NCBI GenBank assembly: GCA_024180945.1
Contig: JAKSGN010000003.1
Span: 3,348,001-3,412,000 of the forward strand
Direction of reading: 5' to 3'
DNA length: 64,000 nt
Source of the DNA: Macrophomina tecta
Taxonomy: Eukaryota; Ascomycota; Dothideomycetes; Botryosphaeriales; Botryosphaeriaceae
The position numbers and the translations under genes are program-made. The notes beneath the pieces are model-generated. The model made no database searches and had not been told where the DNA came from. It saw nothing but the letters and a program-made list of their open reading frames with translations. This document shows, one piece after another, positions 43,073 to 55,431 of this stretch (position 1 is the stretch's first letter; every line of letters begins with the position of its first letter).

Positions 43073-44846
43073 CGCCTCGGATATAAGATACCAGTGAACG
43101 GACTATACTTTCAAAGATATTCTGGCCGTCCATTGAATGCGGGCGATTATGTTAAATATCGGAACGCCCCTTCCGTAAGGCGTTGCAATCGCTATCATGA
43201 CAAATGTTCCCAGGTTGAGACAGCAGCTTGTATTTGATCAGCCTGTCCGTCTCCCGACAGATGGTGCCGCTTTCATCGATGATCCTCTGACTTCCCTCAT
43301 TGTCGCGTCCCCACCCCATCGATCCTTCCCAGCCCATTACAATAGCATTGGCAGGGTTATAGTCACACGCTTACCCTTGTCCGCGTCATTTCATTGATCA
43401 AACCAGAATTGGAGCGTGATATATTCTCGTGCCATTGCCCTGGCGCGCAGCCTTTGCCAAAGAGTGCACGCACTAGGCCATGTCCAATGGCTCGTAGCAC
43501 ACACGGTCGTATGTTTGGCCGAGCATATCGGTTGTCTCTCAATTCATATGGACTTGAACGGGTTCATCATGCAACAGAAAGGGATTTTTGAGGTAGATCC
43601 GATGACAGCATTTCGTTTCTTTTCCGAACGGACCGATGCGGTAGATAGCCTATTCCTGGAGGAACTGCAGTTCTGGAAGAGCAGCAACAAGCCCGCTGAG
43701 AAGGTTGAGAGAGCTCGGGAAGTGCCGACGTGGGATCCGCTCCGCTCTGGAGATGTGCATTTGCACGCCGCAAGCAAAAATAGCCAGCGCACGGGGTACA
43801 ACGAGCTTCTTCAACACGCAAGAGCGTCCGTAACGAGGAACAAAAAGATTCATACAACCGATTCTGTCGTGGCTGATCGTATGATGAAGTGAGCTCCGTT
43901 AGGCCTCCTGATAAGGGAGTCTCGTAGAAGAGGCCTGCGAGCTGCGGCCCGAAGCCTCCAGGAGGCAACGACATTGGGCATGAACAGAGGAAAGAAAAAG
44001 AGAGATGCAATGGGCCGAACCTGTCCGGTAGGTGGGTGGGTGTTGGTGTGGGGCTGAATTTGAGCAAGGCTGGACAAACACCGATGAGCCCTAGAAATGA
44101 GGGCATTCTCGTCACAAGGCTGATCCAGGCCCGAGCAGCTCTCGTCGGTTGTGCCGCTATGGTTTGTTCGTCATTGGGCCAGAAAGGCAGCACGACCCTG
44201 CAGGAACATCTGCAGGCTGCAGTCATGCTGTGAGCATTGTGCGCGTGGCTTCGTCAGGCTTCTGCCGCGTGAAATCATTGACGTACTCGTCGTCGGCCTG
44301 TGGCAATTAATGTTGATGAAGTAGTTGTTCAGACGTGGCTATTGAGGATTTTCTTCCCACAGTCTCTCCCTAACCTGCCGCTCTGAGCTGTGCCTTACGA
44401 GGAGTACAAAGGTATTTGCAATCAGGGCTGTTACAGTTTCATCGTTAGCCTTGCAGGATTCAATACGTCTGCTTGAAAGCTGAATTGGTTTCTAACAGTG
44501 AGATGGGTAATACGTAAGCAACCGCGGCTAGATAGGCAAATGGTGTGAGTGTTACTTCAGGAGACTATTGCAGAGTTGAATAGGATTAAATTAGTTTTCT
44601 GATGCTTTTGTACAAGGACACCACTCACTATATACTAACGACAAAGTGTACTCATTACCCATGCCGGACACGCCTCCCATACAGCGACGCCCTCCCTCAT
44701 GCAGTCGTAACAGTCATATAAGTTCGCACAAGGGAGAAAAAAAAAAGGCACCCCCGATTACGTACCACAACCCCGACTCAACATCTCCACAGCAATAGAC
44801 ACGACTCTTTCCTTCGCTCCCCCTGCGGCCCTATCTCATCTCCCCG
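43073..44846. other. Intergenic, no supported gene
   Basis: About 1.8 kb holding the 3' UTRs of IFA38 and of the convergent small secreted-protein gene. ORFs at 43416-43892 (plus) and 43567-44226 (minus) overlap, with no domain and no plausible splice partners. Confidence 0.5.
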
Positions 44847-45326
44847 TCAATTCACGCAGCCCTCGCCGCCAATTACGCCCGCCACCGCCCTCTCGTAGGT
44901 CCCATTCGCCACGCCGACGAAATCGGCCTCTCCGACCACGACGTCGTACATGCGGCACCCGATGCTCGGATTGCCGGCTGGGCCGCCATAATGGCTTTCC
45001 CCGGGCACATTGTATGCCAGGAAGGCCGACACGCACCGGTCGAGGCCGTTGCACTGCTCGATGCAGTTGCTCCACAGCGTCGTGCTGTTGAGGTAGGACT
45101 CGTCGGACAAGGGGCGGTCCCAGGAGTAGATCTTGTGGGCGGCGGTGAGTGAGGCGGAAGGGGCGTAGGCAGCGGTGGCGTTGGTCGGGGAGGCGCCCAG
45201 GGGGTAGGCGACGGTGCAGGGGGGCGTGATGGGCTTGTAGGAGGGGCCGCCGGCGCGGGGGGTGATGGGGGAGGCGAGGGTGGCAGACGCGGCGGCGAAG
45301 AGGGAGGTTATTGTTGAGGCGCGCAT
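44847..45326 (-). CDS. Small secreted cysteine-containing protein
   Basis: Single exon of 159 aa starting at the Met complementary to 45324-45326. That Met gives a clean signal peptide (MRASTITSLFAAASATLAS); the ORF runs 30 codons further upstream but only adds a basic leader. The mature part has cysteines in PPCTVAYPLG, SNCIEQCNGLDRCVSAF, SIGCRMYD and GGEGCVN, six in all, so three disulfides are possible. Its W-x-x-C-x-x-x-C...C core recalls PAN/apple-like carbohydrate-binding modules seen in fungal secreted proteins, but I would not assign it. Two N-glycosylation sequons (NAT, NST) lie in the middle and one (NGT) near the end. No GPI tail or membrane segment. Confidence 0.75.
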   Translation of the reverse strand: MRASTITSLFAAASATLASPITPRAGGPSYKPITPPCTVAYPLGASPTNATAAYAPSASLTAAHKIYSWDRPLSDESYLNSTTLWSNCIEQCNGLDRCVSAFLAYNVPGESHYGGPAGNPSIGCRMYDVVVGEADFVGVANGTYERAVAGVIGGEGCVN

Positions 45327-47544
45327 GGTTGGTAGTGCTTTTCGTTTTCCTCTTTTTTTAATGGATGGTCGAGTTGTTGGCGGCGAGGTTTGTTGGCTCA
45401 ATGGCGTGGGGACCAAAGGGCAGGGGATGCTGGTACGCGGTGGTTGGCGGGTAGATAGGGTGTCGGCGAAGGTTGTGAGGTTGAGTCTGAGTCTGTCGTT
45501 CGGTAGGTTGTTTGCTTTGGAATTGACGGAATGATTTGATGCTTAAATTTAGGAGCGGAGAGGTCGCGGATGACGTAGGTAGAGGCCGTTCGCACAAAGG
45601 GTCCAGAGGCGCGAGAAGAATGGAATGCGAGCGAGCGTCAGACGGCGGCGACGATCCTTTGTAGGCGGAGAGACAGAAGGAAGGATGTCGGAGTTTAATA
45701 TAAGCTTGCGCGCCTGATGCGAAGGTACGGTGTGGGGGTTGAAGGGAGGTTGGATGGATTTGGGCTGGCTTACGATCAGCCACACGGTCCGCGCTCTATC
45801 CACAGCGGACAGAGTGCTGCAGGGACGGCGGATTGGCCGGGCGATCTCGTGGGCATTCCTCTCCGGACGTCATGGCGAGCAGATGGAGCAAAGCGCCATC
45901 GGGATACGGATGGACTGGGACCCTGCAACGCGACGTGGTTTGTCAACGCTCGAGAGACAGAAAGAAAATAGGGCCGACCGTTCAGCTCGTGTCCCTCTCA
46001 ATGAATGCCGAAGCTTCCGCCCAACAACACAAGCCTTTTCGCCGACTGCTGGCCTGGCCGCCCTGCTGCTCTTCGTCCGCCACGGTGCCAGGCATCAACA
46101 GCCCGCTCGTGCCGCAATTCCTGTCACCACGCTGACTTCCCCCGTTCGGCATCGTGCGACCCCATCCGGCTGATCACGATTTCCCATGTTCCGCGCTCGA
46201 TTTCATCCCTGCTCAGTGATGTAAGCGATGACATCGCCGTCGTCCATGCGCCGTTTATCCTGTTTCCCAATTCCAGCCCATCGCAAACTGCCCTCTCCCG
46301 TGCCCCGACCGACGGGAATGGGTGTTTCGTGGTGGCACCGAATGGGGAGTGCCAAATATTGACTCCGTGCGATCGTCAGCCTGGGAGGGACGGGGAGGGA
46401 GAGAGGGTTACATCGCCGCCGTGCCTCGAGCTGCCCACACGAGATGCGGGTTTTCTAGCGCGCGGATGGGCTGCTTCTTCAATTCTTCTCATCAGGCCAC
46501 CGCAGTACACTGTAGTCGCACGTCAGACAGCGGTACTCATCGTCGCCAGCTTCTCCATCCTGAGCAACACTGCCCACGAGACCGCCGGGCAACAAGCTTG
46601 TCCAGTCCTCCGCCATTGAAATAGCCAAGTGCATGCATCGTCGCCAGTATAAGATGCCGCTCTATACCATTCTTCTACGACGACGCTTGACCGAGAAGAG
46701 CTTAACCGCCCTGCGCGCCACAAATCTCGTGTCCCACATGCATGGCCCATGTGCGGCCTGGCCTGCAGCATCCTTCCACACTGCATGAGCAAATTCGATA
46801 GACTGCGCCTGCCACCAGCCAAGCCCGCCTCACTGTCCGGAGCTAATTATGGATACAGTGCACATCGACCAACATGCATTGAATGACGCCAAGGTGCCCA
46901 AGTATTAGCTGCAGCTTCAAAGCCTTCTTTTCATTGACCTTACGGCTACCACCGACTTTTGACTGTGCCCATCCTCCGCCTACAGAAGCCCTCTGGCCTC
47001 CCGCTGAATCTCTGCTAAAGATAAAACAAAAGAACCCCAGAAATGCCGTTGAGGGCAGATCAATGTGGGTCGGATATCTCTGGTGAAGAAATGACTAAAA
47101 GCTGATACCTGAATAGAAGAAACCATTTTGTGTCGTGCGTTTCGTGTCTACCCCTTCCCAATACTCTTCTCTGTCATGAAAGTCTCATAATTCGTCTTTT
47201 TGATGTTGAAAATTCTCGACGCCTTATCCCTGGATATTCTTTGATATGCAAAACACCTTGTTTTCCCTTGAGCAATGTGTTGATGAGATTGTCTCCTGAT
47301 GTTTTGCCCGCCCAATGTTGAAAGTCGTCCTGTAGTGTTGAAATTACTCCAATGCCGTTTGTACTTTTTTTTCCTTTGAACCCCCAGGGAAAATGTTGAA
47401 TGTGAGACTTCTCCGACCCCGCTCGTGAGAACTCTTTTTTGTTTTTTGTTGAAAAACTCCAGAAAACGCCAACGCTGGATGCACAATATCCACGACTGCG
47501 AGGATGAAAAGCAGTCCATGAATGCAATTAGTTGAAGAAATTGC
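45327..47544. other. Intergenic, no supported gene
   Basis: About 2.2 kb. The left part is the promoter of the small secreted protein. GC-rich both-strand ORFs between 45717 and 46822 look like noise. The tract 46880-47540 is AT-richer and should contain the 3' UTR of the MTHFR gene. Confidence 0.5.
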
Positions 47545-49521
47545 TTAATTTTTGACAGCGCCATTCTGCACTGCCGAGGCTGAGTTGCCGTTGACAACTG
47601 TGTCGGGGATCTTGACCTCGCCATTGATGTGCGAAGTCCCGTTGGAGTGGCCGTTCGTGCTTGCCTCCTCTGTCCCAGCGACAGATCCGTGGAGCTCCTT
47701 GTCGATATCCTTCACCTCAAGACCGTCGAACAGAGCAAAGATGCCGTTCGAGACGTGGAAGTCGTTGTGCACAATGTTGACAAGGTACCATGTATCCATG
47801 AGGTCCTCAATCACATAGCGAGAAGGACTGGCGGCCGTGTAGCACTTGGCCCAATCCTCACCGAGGCGGAAGAACTCATCTTTCCAGGCAAGGAAGCTGA
47901 TAGTCTCAACGATAGTTGGCTGCACGATCTCCTTGCCGGGGAAGACACCCCAAGTCACGGCGTTCGGGCCATCGCTGGGTGCATTGGTCTTGAGGTCTCC
48001 AGCTTTGTTGACTGCGTAGTAGGTCATCTCGGGATCGCGCTCGATTCGGGTGATTAGCTCCGCAATCAGTTCGGGCGAAACGAGGACCTCGAGGTAGGCC
48101 TTCTGGTACACGTATCCGTTGCGAGGTCCCCATCCGTAAACCGGGTCCGAAGACTTGGCACTGTTAACAGCAGGCTGCGAGTTGATGGTGAGGAGTCCAC
48201 GCTGATTGAGCGCCACCAGATCGTTCTTGAGCACGTCTGCCTCGGCCGTAATGGGCTGCTCACTCCACGGGAGACTGTCGACCTTCCCTTCCATATACCT
48301 GACGAACAGGTTGGCGATATCCCTCACCGACCTGGGCTTGCCCCAGAGTTTGATGTTCTGTTCGTTGGTACCCTTCAGGCCGATGCCATAGGCATCCAGC
48401 TCACCAAAGGCGGGGGACCGCGAATCACCCCAGCGTCCGTTGGGGAACTCATCCCAGTCCTGGGTACGGACAACGTAGGAGCGATTGCGGTTCCTCCAGA
48501 AAATAGGGCGGACATTCTCTTCGCGACGGCCGGGAGCAAGGGACTGGCGCCAGGGGAGGGGCTTCTCGAGGGGACTCTGAACATCCGGAGTAAGGCCGAG
48601 CTCCTCCAGCACCATGCGCGTGGATTGGGCCAGGTTCATAGTGTAGCTGCAAGGTAACGTTAGGCTAATCAAGTCACGCGGAGAAAGCTCCACTTACAAG
48701 TGCAGGTGAAGAATGCCGGCTTCCATCAAACGGCGGCACATGGTCGCGATCAGGTGCTTGCCAATTTCCCGCACCTCCGCGTCGTCGTTCTTGACAGGCT
48801 CGAGAGCTTCCAGCCAGTCGGGCGGAATACGGCATCTCGTCCACTGCGCGCGCCTCATGAAGGCAGCGTAGGTGTGGATGGGCATGATTCCAGGGATAAT
48901 TGGCACCGTGATGCCCTTGGCGCGCACCTTCTTGACCCAGTCCAGGAAAATGTCGACGTCGTAGAACATCTGCGTCACGATGAAAGTGCCGCCGGCGTCG
49001 ACCTTCTCCTTCAAGTGGTCCAGCAGCAGATCGGGGTCATCCTGATCGTCGCATCCTTCCGAATACCCAGCCACGCCGATGTCAAAGTGGTCGCCGTAGT
49101 TGTCTCTGATGTACTTGACGAGGTCCTTGGCGTAGCGGAAGCCGCCGGCGGTGGCCTCCCACTTCTCCTTCTCTCGGGGAGGATCGCCTCTCAGAGCCAG
49201 GATGTTCTTGCAGCCAGCGTTGTATGCCTCGCGCAGGGCCTCGTCCAGCTTGGACTTCTCCATGTCGGTGCAGGTCAAGTGCATGCAGGTCTCCAGGCCG
49301 TAGACGGATTGGGCGACCTTGACCATTTCGCAGGTCAAGGTAGAGTTGCGGCCACCGGCGCCCCAGGTGATGTCGATGAAGGTCGGCCCCAGGCCGTGCA
49401 TGCGGTCCATTCGGTCATAGAGGTTCTGGACGCCCTGGGCGGTTTTCGGCGGGAAGAACTCGAAGGAGAAGGAGGGCTTGCCACTCTTCTGGCCCTCGCG
49501 CAGCTTTGCAGAGATGTGCAT
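47545..49521 (-). CDS. Methylenetetrahydrofolate reductase
   Basis: Two exons: 48698-49521 and 47545-48646, with a 51-bp intron that joins LHLHF|YTMNLAQSTRMVLEEL, giving 641 aa. The enzyme reduces 5,10-methylene-THF to 5-methyl-THF for methionine synthesis. The N-terminal FAD-binding barrel shows SFSFEFFPPKTAQG with the catalytic Glu (E21), TFIDITWGAGGRNS, NILALRGDPP, and the flavin-side YDVDIFLDWVKKVRAKGI. The C-terminal eukaryotic regulatory domain begins around PLPWRQSLAPGRREENVRPI and includes GWGPRNGYVYQKAYLE. The last about 50 residues are Asn/Gly/Ser/Thr-rich and dispensable-looking. Two isozymes (Met12, Met13) exist in most fungi, and I cannot decide which this is. Confidence 0.95.
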
Positions 49522-50220
49522 GATGGGCGCCGACTAGAGGAGCGGGATGAGGACTGGGTCTTGTCAGTGGACAGGCGGCGGAAAGGCAAACAATGGGGTG
49601 TTATACATACGTACGGGCAAAAGTCGCCGATGGCGGTCCAGCACCAGGCCAATGCCTGCTTCCACTATCCAAAATAATGAACCCGGGCCCAGCGATCCGC
49701 GAGCTGGCGCAGCATGTACCGCAGGGAGAGGCAGACGGTAGAGGAGATGGGGGCCTGCGGAAGGCAAGCGGGCGGAAATCGAAGGCTGCAGGCGTGTGGC
49801 AGACAGGCGCTGTGAGAGGTCGCAGGCGGGGACAAAATTCCACTTGCTGCTAGGCCCCGCGCTAAGCACACGCCCTCCGAAGTGCGGAGCAGGCCTGCCT
49901 TGACCTTGACTTTGACCCCCGCGGCCTCCGACCGCTCGCTGTCGGCCCGCCGGCGACATTTTCCTGCCCTGACTGCTGCTTTTATCCTCCGAGCGCCGCT
50001 CCTCTCCTCCGCCTCCAGCTTGCCCAGCCTTCCGCCGCCCTCGTGCGCTGGTGCGCCCGGTCCCGGCTTACCCTTTGCGTCAGTTCCACTGCGCCCATGG
50101 GGCCCCTCAATTCAGAAGAATGGATCTTCGCAGCTCTTTGTGCCCACTGACCCCCGCCACTCACTCACGCACGCTTCACACGCAGCCCGTCAATCTCGAC
50201 CGCGACCGCCCCTTCGCATC
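49522..50220. promoter_or_regulatory. Shared promoter region of MTHFR and TPI-like genes
   Basis: 699 bp between two divergent start codons. The right part (49970-50220) is C/T-rich, as in strongly transcribed fungal leaders. An upstream in-frame extension of the TPI ORF exists but has no protein character. Confidence 0.5.
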
Positions 50221-50985
50221 ATGGCCCCGTCTCACCCGCGCCGCATCGTCGGCACCAGCCTCAAGATGTACTTCGACCTGGACCGCACCCTCTCGTACGT
50301 CGAGGGCGTCGCCGAGCTCTCGTCGCACGCAGAAGCGAACAACGTCGACCTCTTCGTCATCCCCGACTTCGTCACCATCCTCGAGGCGCGGCGCATCCTG
50401 AAAGACACCTCGGTCCTGCTTGGCGCCCAGGACGCCTTCTGGGAAGCTAGCGGGGCCTACACCGGAGAAGTGTCTCCCTTGACGCTGCAGCAGGCTGGAG
50501 TCAGGCTGATCGAGATGGGGCACGCGGAGCGAAGGCGGATATTCGGCGAGAACGACGAGCAGGTCGCAAAGAAGGCAGCTGCAGCGGTAAAGCATGGGCA
50601 CATACCTCTGGTCTGCATTGGCGAGAAGACGCACGGCGCTGTTGCCTCAGCTGCGGTTGGCATGGCGGTCGAGGAGTGCCGCCCGCAGGTCACATCTGTC
50701 CTGGCGGCTGTGCCTGACGATGCTGAATTGATCCTGGCGTATGAGCCAGTCTGGGCAATTGGGGCACAGGAGCCTGCCGACGCGGATCATGTGGTGAATG
50801 TCACGAAGGAATTGAGGAAGATGGCAAGTTCGAGGAAGGGCGTCACTAGAGTACTATACGGCGGCAGCGCTGGGCCGGGGACGTTCGCCAAGCTCGTTGA
50901 TGGAGTGGATGGATTATTCCTTGGCCGGTTCGCGCATAACCTCGCAAACCTCAAGCAGGTCATCACAGAAGTGGCACAGTCGTGA
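50221..50985 (+). CDS. Triosephosphate-isomerase-family protein (tetrulose-phosphate isomerase-like)
   Basis: Single exon of 254 aa starting at MAPSHPRRIVGTSLKMYF; the upstream in-frame extension is low-complexity leader. The TIM barrel is intact, with catalytic K15, H101 (IEMGHAERRR), E175 (AYEPVWAIG) and the phosphate loop YGGSAGPG. The N-terminal motif reads GTSLKM instead of G-N-x-K-M: the conserved Asn of glycolytic TPI is Ser13. HAERR instead of HSERR and the LFLGRFAHN end also depart from glycolytic TPIs. Such divergent paralogs in bacteria act on erythrulose phosphates (EryH/LerI type) or support dihydroxyacetone pathways. The gene is followed in the same direction, 846 bp on, by an iron-type alcohol dehydrogenase, which fits a polyol or sugar-phosphate role. 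Not the housekeeping TPI, I infer. Confidence 0.85.
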   Translation: MAPSHPRRIVGTSLKMYFDLDRTLSYVEGVAELSSHAEANNVDLFVIPDFVTILEARRILKDTSVLLGAQDAFWEASGAYTGEVSPLTLQQAGVRLIEMGHAERRRIFGENDEQVAKKAAAAVKHGHIPLVCIGEKTHGAVASAAVGMAVEECRPQVTSVLAAVPDDAELILAYEPVWAIGAQEPADADHVVNVTKELRKMASSRKGVTRVLYGGSAGPGTFAKLVDGVDGLFLGRFAHNLANLKQVITEVAQS

Positions 50986-51831
50986 GCGCTTGGCTGCGGG
51001 ATGCGCTGCTGCCGATTCGTGAGACGAGTGGGCTTACATAATTGGAAACAGAAAAAGGGACATGATCAATCAGAACTCAAGTGTCGTATGTCATGTACCT
51101 AGCAGAGCCCGTCAGTGTGTTTTGGGGGGTGTTTCTTTTGAAAGCGTTGGTCATCGGGCGGGGAAGCCGCTTCTGCCATTTATCAGCAAGGAATTCGCCA
51201 ATGACGCAGATGGATGGCTGCCACATCGGCAACCTCTAGCAACGCTCGATGCCGCCTCTTTCTCCTTCAAAAGTCTGAGAGCGCCCATACCGCCATGTTG
51301 CGGAGCATGTCGACGCTCGCTTGTGGGCGCGCGCCTGGCCCACGTATCAACGTCATTGCGTCATCGTCGTCGCGATTCTTGCGCCCCAGAACCATCGCAT
51401 CCGCATCTCATCCATCGCATCCCCCATCCTGGAGGCTTCGGCACCCCACATCTACCATCAGTACACCAAGGTACGTGAGCATACCATCCGCCGCCACCGA
51501 GAGGTTGCGTAGACATCTTGCCATCTTCGATGGTGAGCCATGATTGCGGTTCCGCCCGGGTGGCATTAGAAATCATCGCGCAGCCAATCTGGTTCGATGG
51601 CCTTGCCAATCTTCGATGCGGGCGCCGACCCTTGTTCGGTCATTTGGAACACTCTGGAAAAGCCTATTGCGCCTGTCAGATCTTGAAACCAAGCCGTGAA
51701 GCTGACAGTGGCTTGCATTCCCAATCATCGGCAAGATCACGACACCCGGTGCACAGGAAGAAAAGAAAATCGACATCTGTACTGACTGTTCTGCGTGTAG
51801 ATCCGCCATCGCAGCTCGATCAAAGTCAACA
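50986..51831. other. Intergenic, no supported gene
   Basis: Spacer between two co-oriented genes, containing the TPI-like 3' UTR and the Fe-ADH promoter. Several overlapping short ORFs, none convincing. Confidence 0.5.
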
Positions 51832-53018
51832 ATGACCGAGGCGACGACTAGTCCACTCTCTGGCCTCTGGAAGCCCACTCATCTCCAGGCCCTGTGGTAC
51901 GGGCCAGGTAGTGTCGAGAAGCATCTCTTGGAATCACTGCCCAAAGAATCCACCAAGGCGTTCATCGTTACTGGGTCATCTTTGGCAGCCAAGACGCCTT
52001 TCATCCGCCAGATCGAGGAGATTCTGGGTCCGCAGCGGCATGCAGGGACTTTCGCAAATATCAAGCAGCACGCCCCGGTTGCTCAGCTCGATGAGGCCAC
52101 GAACGCCGTGATCAAGGACTCCACCATTGATACCATCATCTCTGTTGGGGGCGGAAGTCCTATTGACTCATGCAAGGCCATCTCTTACCGTCTGAACGAG
52201 AAGGCCGGGCGATTCCTCTTCCACATCGCCATTCCGACAACGCTGAGTGCAGCCGAGTGCTCACCCAACGCTGGCTACACACAAGAAGATGGGACGAAGA
52301 CTGGCGTCGCTCATCCTGAGCTGGCGCCTCACGTCATCTTCTACGACTCGTAAGGCTGGCCACGTGGGTGATGGACCGGCTCCGCTAATGAATCGGCAGT
52401 AAGTTTGCCCTCGAAACGCCCCCAAAGCTGTGGATGTCGACAGGCCTGCGCGCGCTAGACCATGCTGTGGAGTTACTCTATCACCCGACCGCAACAGAAG
52501 TCCCTGCCAAAGATATTTGTTTGTCAGCTGCATCCAGATTGTTCAGCGGCCTGGCCAAATATAAAGACGACCCTAAAAATGAAGACAATATTACGCAATT
52601 GCAGCTCGCCTCCTTCGCCTCGCTAGGCTTCCTTGGCCTCAACTTGAAAGGTCCTTTGGGCCTAAGCCACACTCTCGGATACGCTCTTGGGTCTCCGTAC
52701 TCTATTCCGCACGGAATCACCTCTTGTCTGACCTTGGGGCACGTTGTGAAGCTCAAGGCCCAGGAGTCGCAGGCTGCCGCGCAGATTGCTCGACTGGCGC
52801 CTTTCCTTGGCCTAACGAAGTCCGGAGACGATCGAAAAGACGCAATCAACGTTGGCGATGCCATCTTGGAGCTAGTCAAGCTTCTGGGGCTGTACAGTAC
52901 GTTGAAAGAGCACGGTGTCGGGGAGGATCAGATCCCCATCATCGTCAAGAGAGCGACGAAACAAGATCGGGGCGAGATCTACGACAAGGTGGCGAATCTC
53001 GTCAAGAACTTGTACTGA
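51832..53018 (+). CDS. Iron-type alcohol dehydrogenase / maleylacetate reductase-like
   Basis: Two exons: 51832-52349 and 52400-53018, with a 50-bp intron, giving 378 aa. The NAD(P)-binding half shows YGPGSVEKHL and the SVGGGSPIDSCKAI loop (GGGSP at 106-110). The metal-binding half shows STGLRALDHAVE (193-197), GLSHTLGYALG (H263) and SIPHGITS (H277), the usual Fe/Zn ligand set. It resembles the fungal branch often annotated as maleylacetate reductase or Fe-ADH family, where true substrates are mostly unknown. No aromatic ring-cleavage genes lie nearby, so a maleylacetate role has no support from context; the upstream TPI-like gene points to polyol or sugar oxidation instead. Confidence 0.9.
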
Positions 53019-55431
53019 TAAGGGACTTTTTCTCGGCGGCAAGCTCGACAATGGCAACAATGTCCACTTAGAAATCTTGTCAATGCAAAGTATTTTTGTC
53101 CATCGGCTACTTTGACCCCGCTCCGCCACCCCATGGGATGCGATAGATCAGTGTCACCGTAGCCTCCAAGGCACTTCCCGGAATCGCCATCAGGCTGCAG
53201 TCTCAATCTTCCCGAGATGAGCTAGCAACCCCGAGCGCTTTTTATAAAACGGAGCCTTGGCAGTGCTGATCTGAAGCGCATCAATTTGCCTAATTCGCTA
53301 ACGTCCGTGTTCATCGACTTAAGCGAGTTAAGGTGTCTTGCGCAAGATTCGTATACGGCGAGCCTACGGTTTAAACGGAATACCCGTTCGTCCGTAAAAC
53401 CGTCCGGCGCGACGACGGAGCGTTCATGATTTGGCCATGCCAGTGGCGGAGGGAGCCGGCGGGCAACGTGATAGGGCTCACCAATGACAGTTGGTGGCGG
53501 TTGAGGAGGTGAGAATCGCCGCCCCACGAGTTCAGCCTTGTGCGCTGCTTCAGAGCCCATACTGCAACTGTGTAACCCTATTCGGGAGCTCGAGCTCGGG
53601 GGTTCTGCCCCTTGTGTCACCCCGGGCGCCTCACGACAGGGGAGTGCGGAGGTCAGCACTTGCCATTTTAGGCATACCCCCGCGACATGTCTGATATTGG
53701 GACATCGAAAGTACGGAGCGGTGAGTCTAGATCCTCCTTCACCGCAAGGGTCCAAAGCTGTTGGCGAGAGCAGAATTTCGAGACGATGCTCCTTGACCCC
53801 AACCCCGGTTAAACTCGCAGAAACACGCGCCGGCCGAGAATTCAAAGCCTCTTCCGTGAGCCAGCAAGGGCGTGCTGGGTGACGGGCGGCTTTTTTCGTT
53901 GTGACCCGCATCGCTTAAGCCTGCATGATGCATGGCTGCCAGCGGAGCTCCCACTTGTTCCCGCCACATGACAGCTACCCCGGCTTGCCAGGGCTTGCTT
54001 TCCGCGCTCACTGCAGTTATGCAACCGCGCTTCCAATCGAATTGCGAGAAGCTGGCCGAGCATACTAATCAAGGCAATAGACATGGCGGATGCGCATGCC
54101 GCTCCTACATCACCCTCTCCAACAAGGCGTGATCAGCTCTATCCCCTCACCCAACAGCAACATGCCCTCTGTGGTCGCGACCCCGTACGAGAGCCACGGG
54201 CTGCCTGATGCGTCGAGATCGCATGCCAGGCTTGGATTGTTTCTCGTTTCAGCAATGCCGAACACCACACGTTCGTCTGATATCCGATGCGCAACTGCCA
54301 TGTGCGATAGGGAACCGCAGCAGAATGCCTGTCTTAGGGCTGACCCTCGGTCTTCCGGTTAGCCACTGCGACATGCATCCCGCAGTCCAGAAGCGCGAGG
54401 CCGAAAGGCGTTCGTATCAAGCCGTTGCGTGCTGCAGCCGTTCGCCGTTGCTTCACTCCGGCCAGCCAAAGTATTCCCACCTTTGCGGCGCGGTAGCGGT
54501 CGTGCATGGGCGGCACTGCCGGCTCCGGGCGCCAAATCTCACCTTCAGCCCTACCAGATAAAGCTGGTGCCGGCCAGGACGACCTGCAGGCGTTTCTTCC
54601 TCCCGACGGCCCTACGTCAGGCACATGGCAGTTAGTCATGGGCGCTGACATTGACTAATGGATCCCATGCGCTCATGGGCTGAGCGCTGGCTTCGGCGGG
54701 CATCCCAAGGGCGAGCCAACTCGTTCCAGCCAGTTTGAAGCTTGCTGATCGCTGCAAGGCTGACGCCTGGGCCTGCCAAAAGTCCCTCTCGAGCCGAAGA
54801 CGGCGTCCAGCCTTCATTCCCACCCGTGCATTCTCGATGAGCGGCCCGCAGCCGTCCTGAACTGCTGGACCCAATCTCAGCGCTGGCTTGCTCATCAACC
54901 GCTCGTCCAGTGCCACTCGCCTGCCCTGCTTCGCCAGCTCAGCGCGACGGCAGCCCCGGCAATGACGCGAGGTTCCCGATTGTGCGGCTTTGGTGCTTAT
55001 CCCGCTCTACTCTTTACGGTAAACCTGCCCTTCCATGTCTTCTGCCCGAAGCACCATTTGCAACAAATAACGTACGAATGGGTGTGCCGCCGCCCTACGC
55101 CATGCATACCGCTTGAGAATACGGTTCCGCACATGCACGTACGCTATCAGCAACCTATAAGTCATCTTGCACTCCTCGGGCTCCTTCCACACACCTCTCC
55201 CCATTGACGACACACTCGCCAACCCCGAGCCCTTACCTTCTCCTCGGACCTGCGAAGCCGGCCGTCCACTAGTTGTGTAGCCCCGCGTCACCCGCACCTA
55301 CCCTCAGCCCTACGAGCTTATTTACACCAAGGCTCAGGGCTTTCCAAGTGTTAGCCTGGTCATTACAGCCTTGGAGCCCTTTCCCATTTCTTCCCCTCGT
55401 CCCTTTCTCTCCATCCTCCTGCTCAACCACG
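53019..55431. other. Intergenic, no supported gene
   Basis: About 2.4 kb of balanced composition. The largest ORF (53222-53911, minus) has no domain and overlaps plus-strand ORFs. The segment from about 55180 to 55431 is strongly pyrimidine-rich and is the likely promoter and leader of the bZIP gene. Long leaders and large upstream regions are common for fungal transcription factors. Confidence 0.5.

Noticed and set aside
43567..44226. 219-codon minus-strand ORF downstream of IFA38
   Set aside because: Composition and lack of any motif suggest chance; overlapped by a 158-codon plus ORF of equal quality.
46005..46619. 204-codon plus-strand ORF
   Set aside because: No start context, no family resemblance, low-complexity mix of Ser/Pro/Arg as in GC-rich noncoding DNA.
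48700..49677. 325-codon plus-strand ORF opposite MTHFR
   Set aside because: Antisense shadow of exon 1 of the reductase.
53222..53911. 229-codon minus-strand ORF between Fe-ADH and bZIP
   Set aside because: No domain, no signal peptide, overlapped by plus-strand ORFs, no plausible introns; treated as chance.
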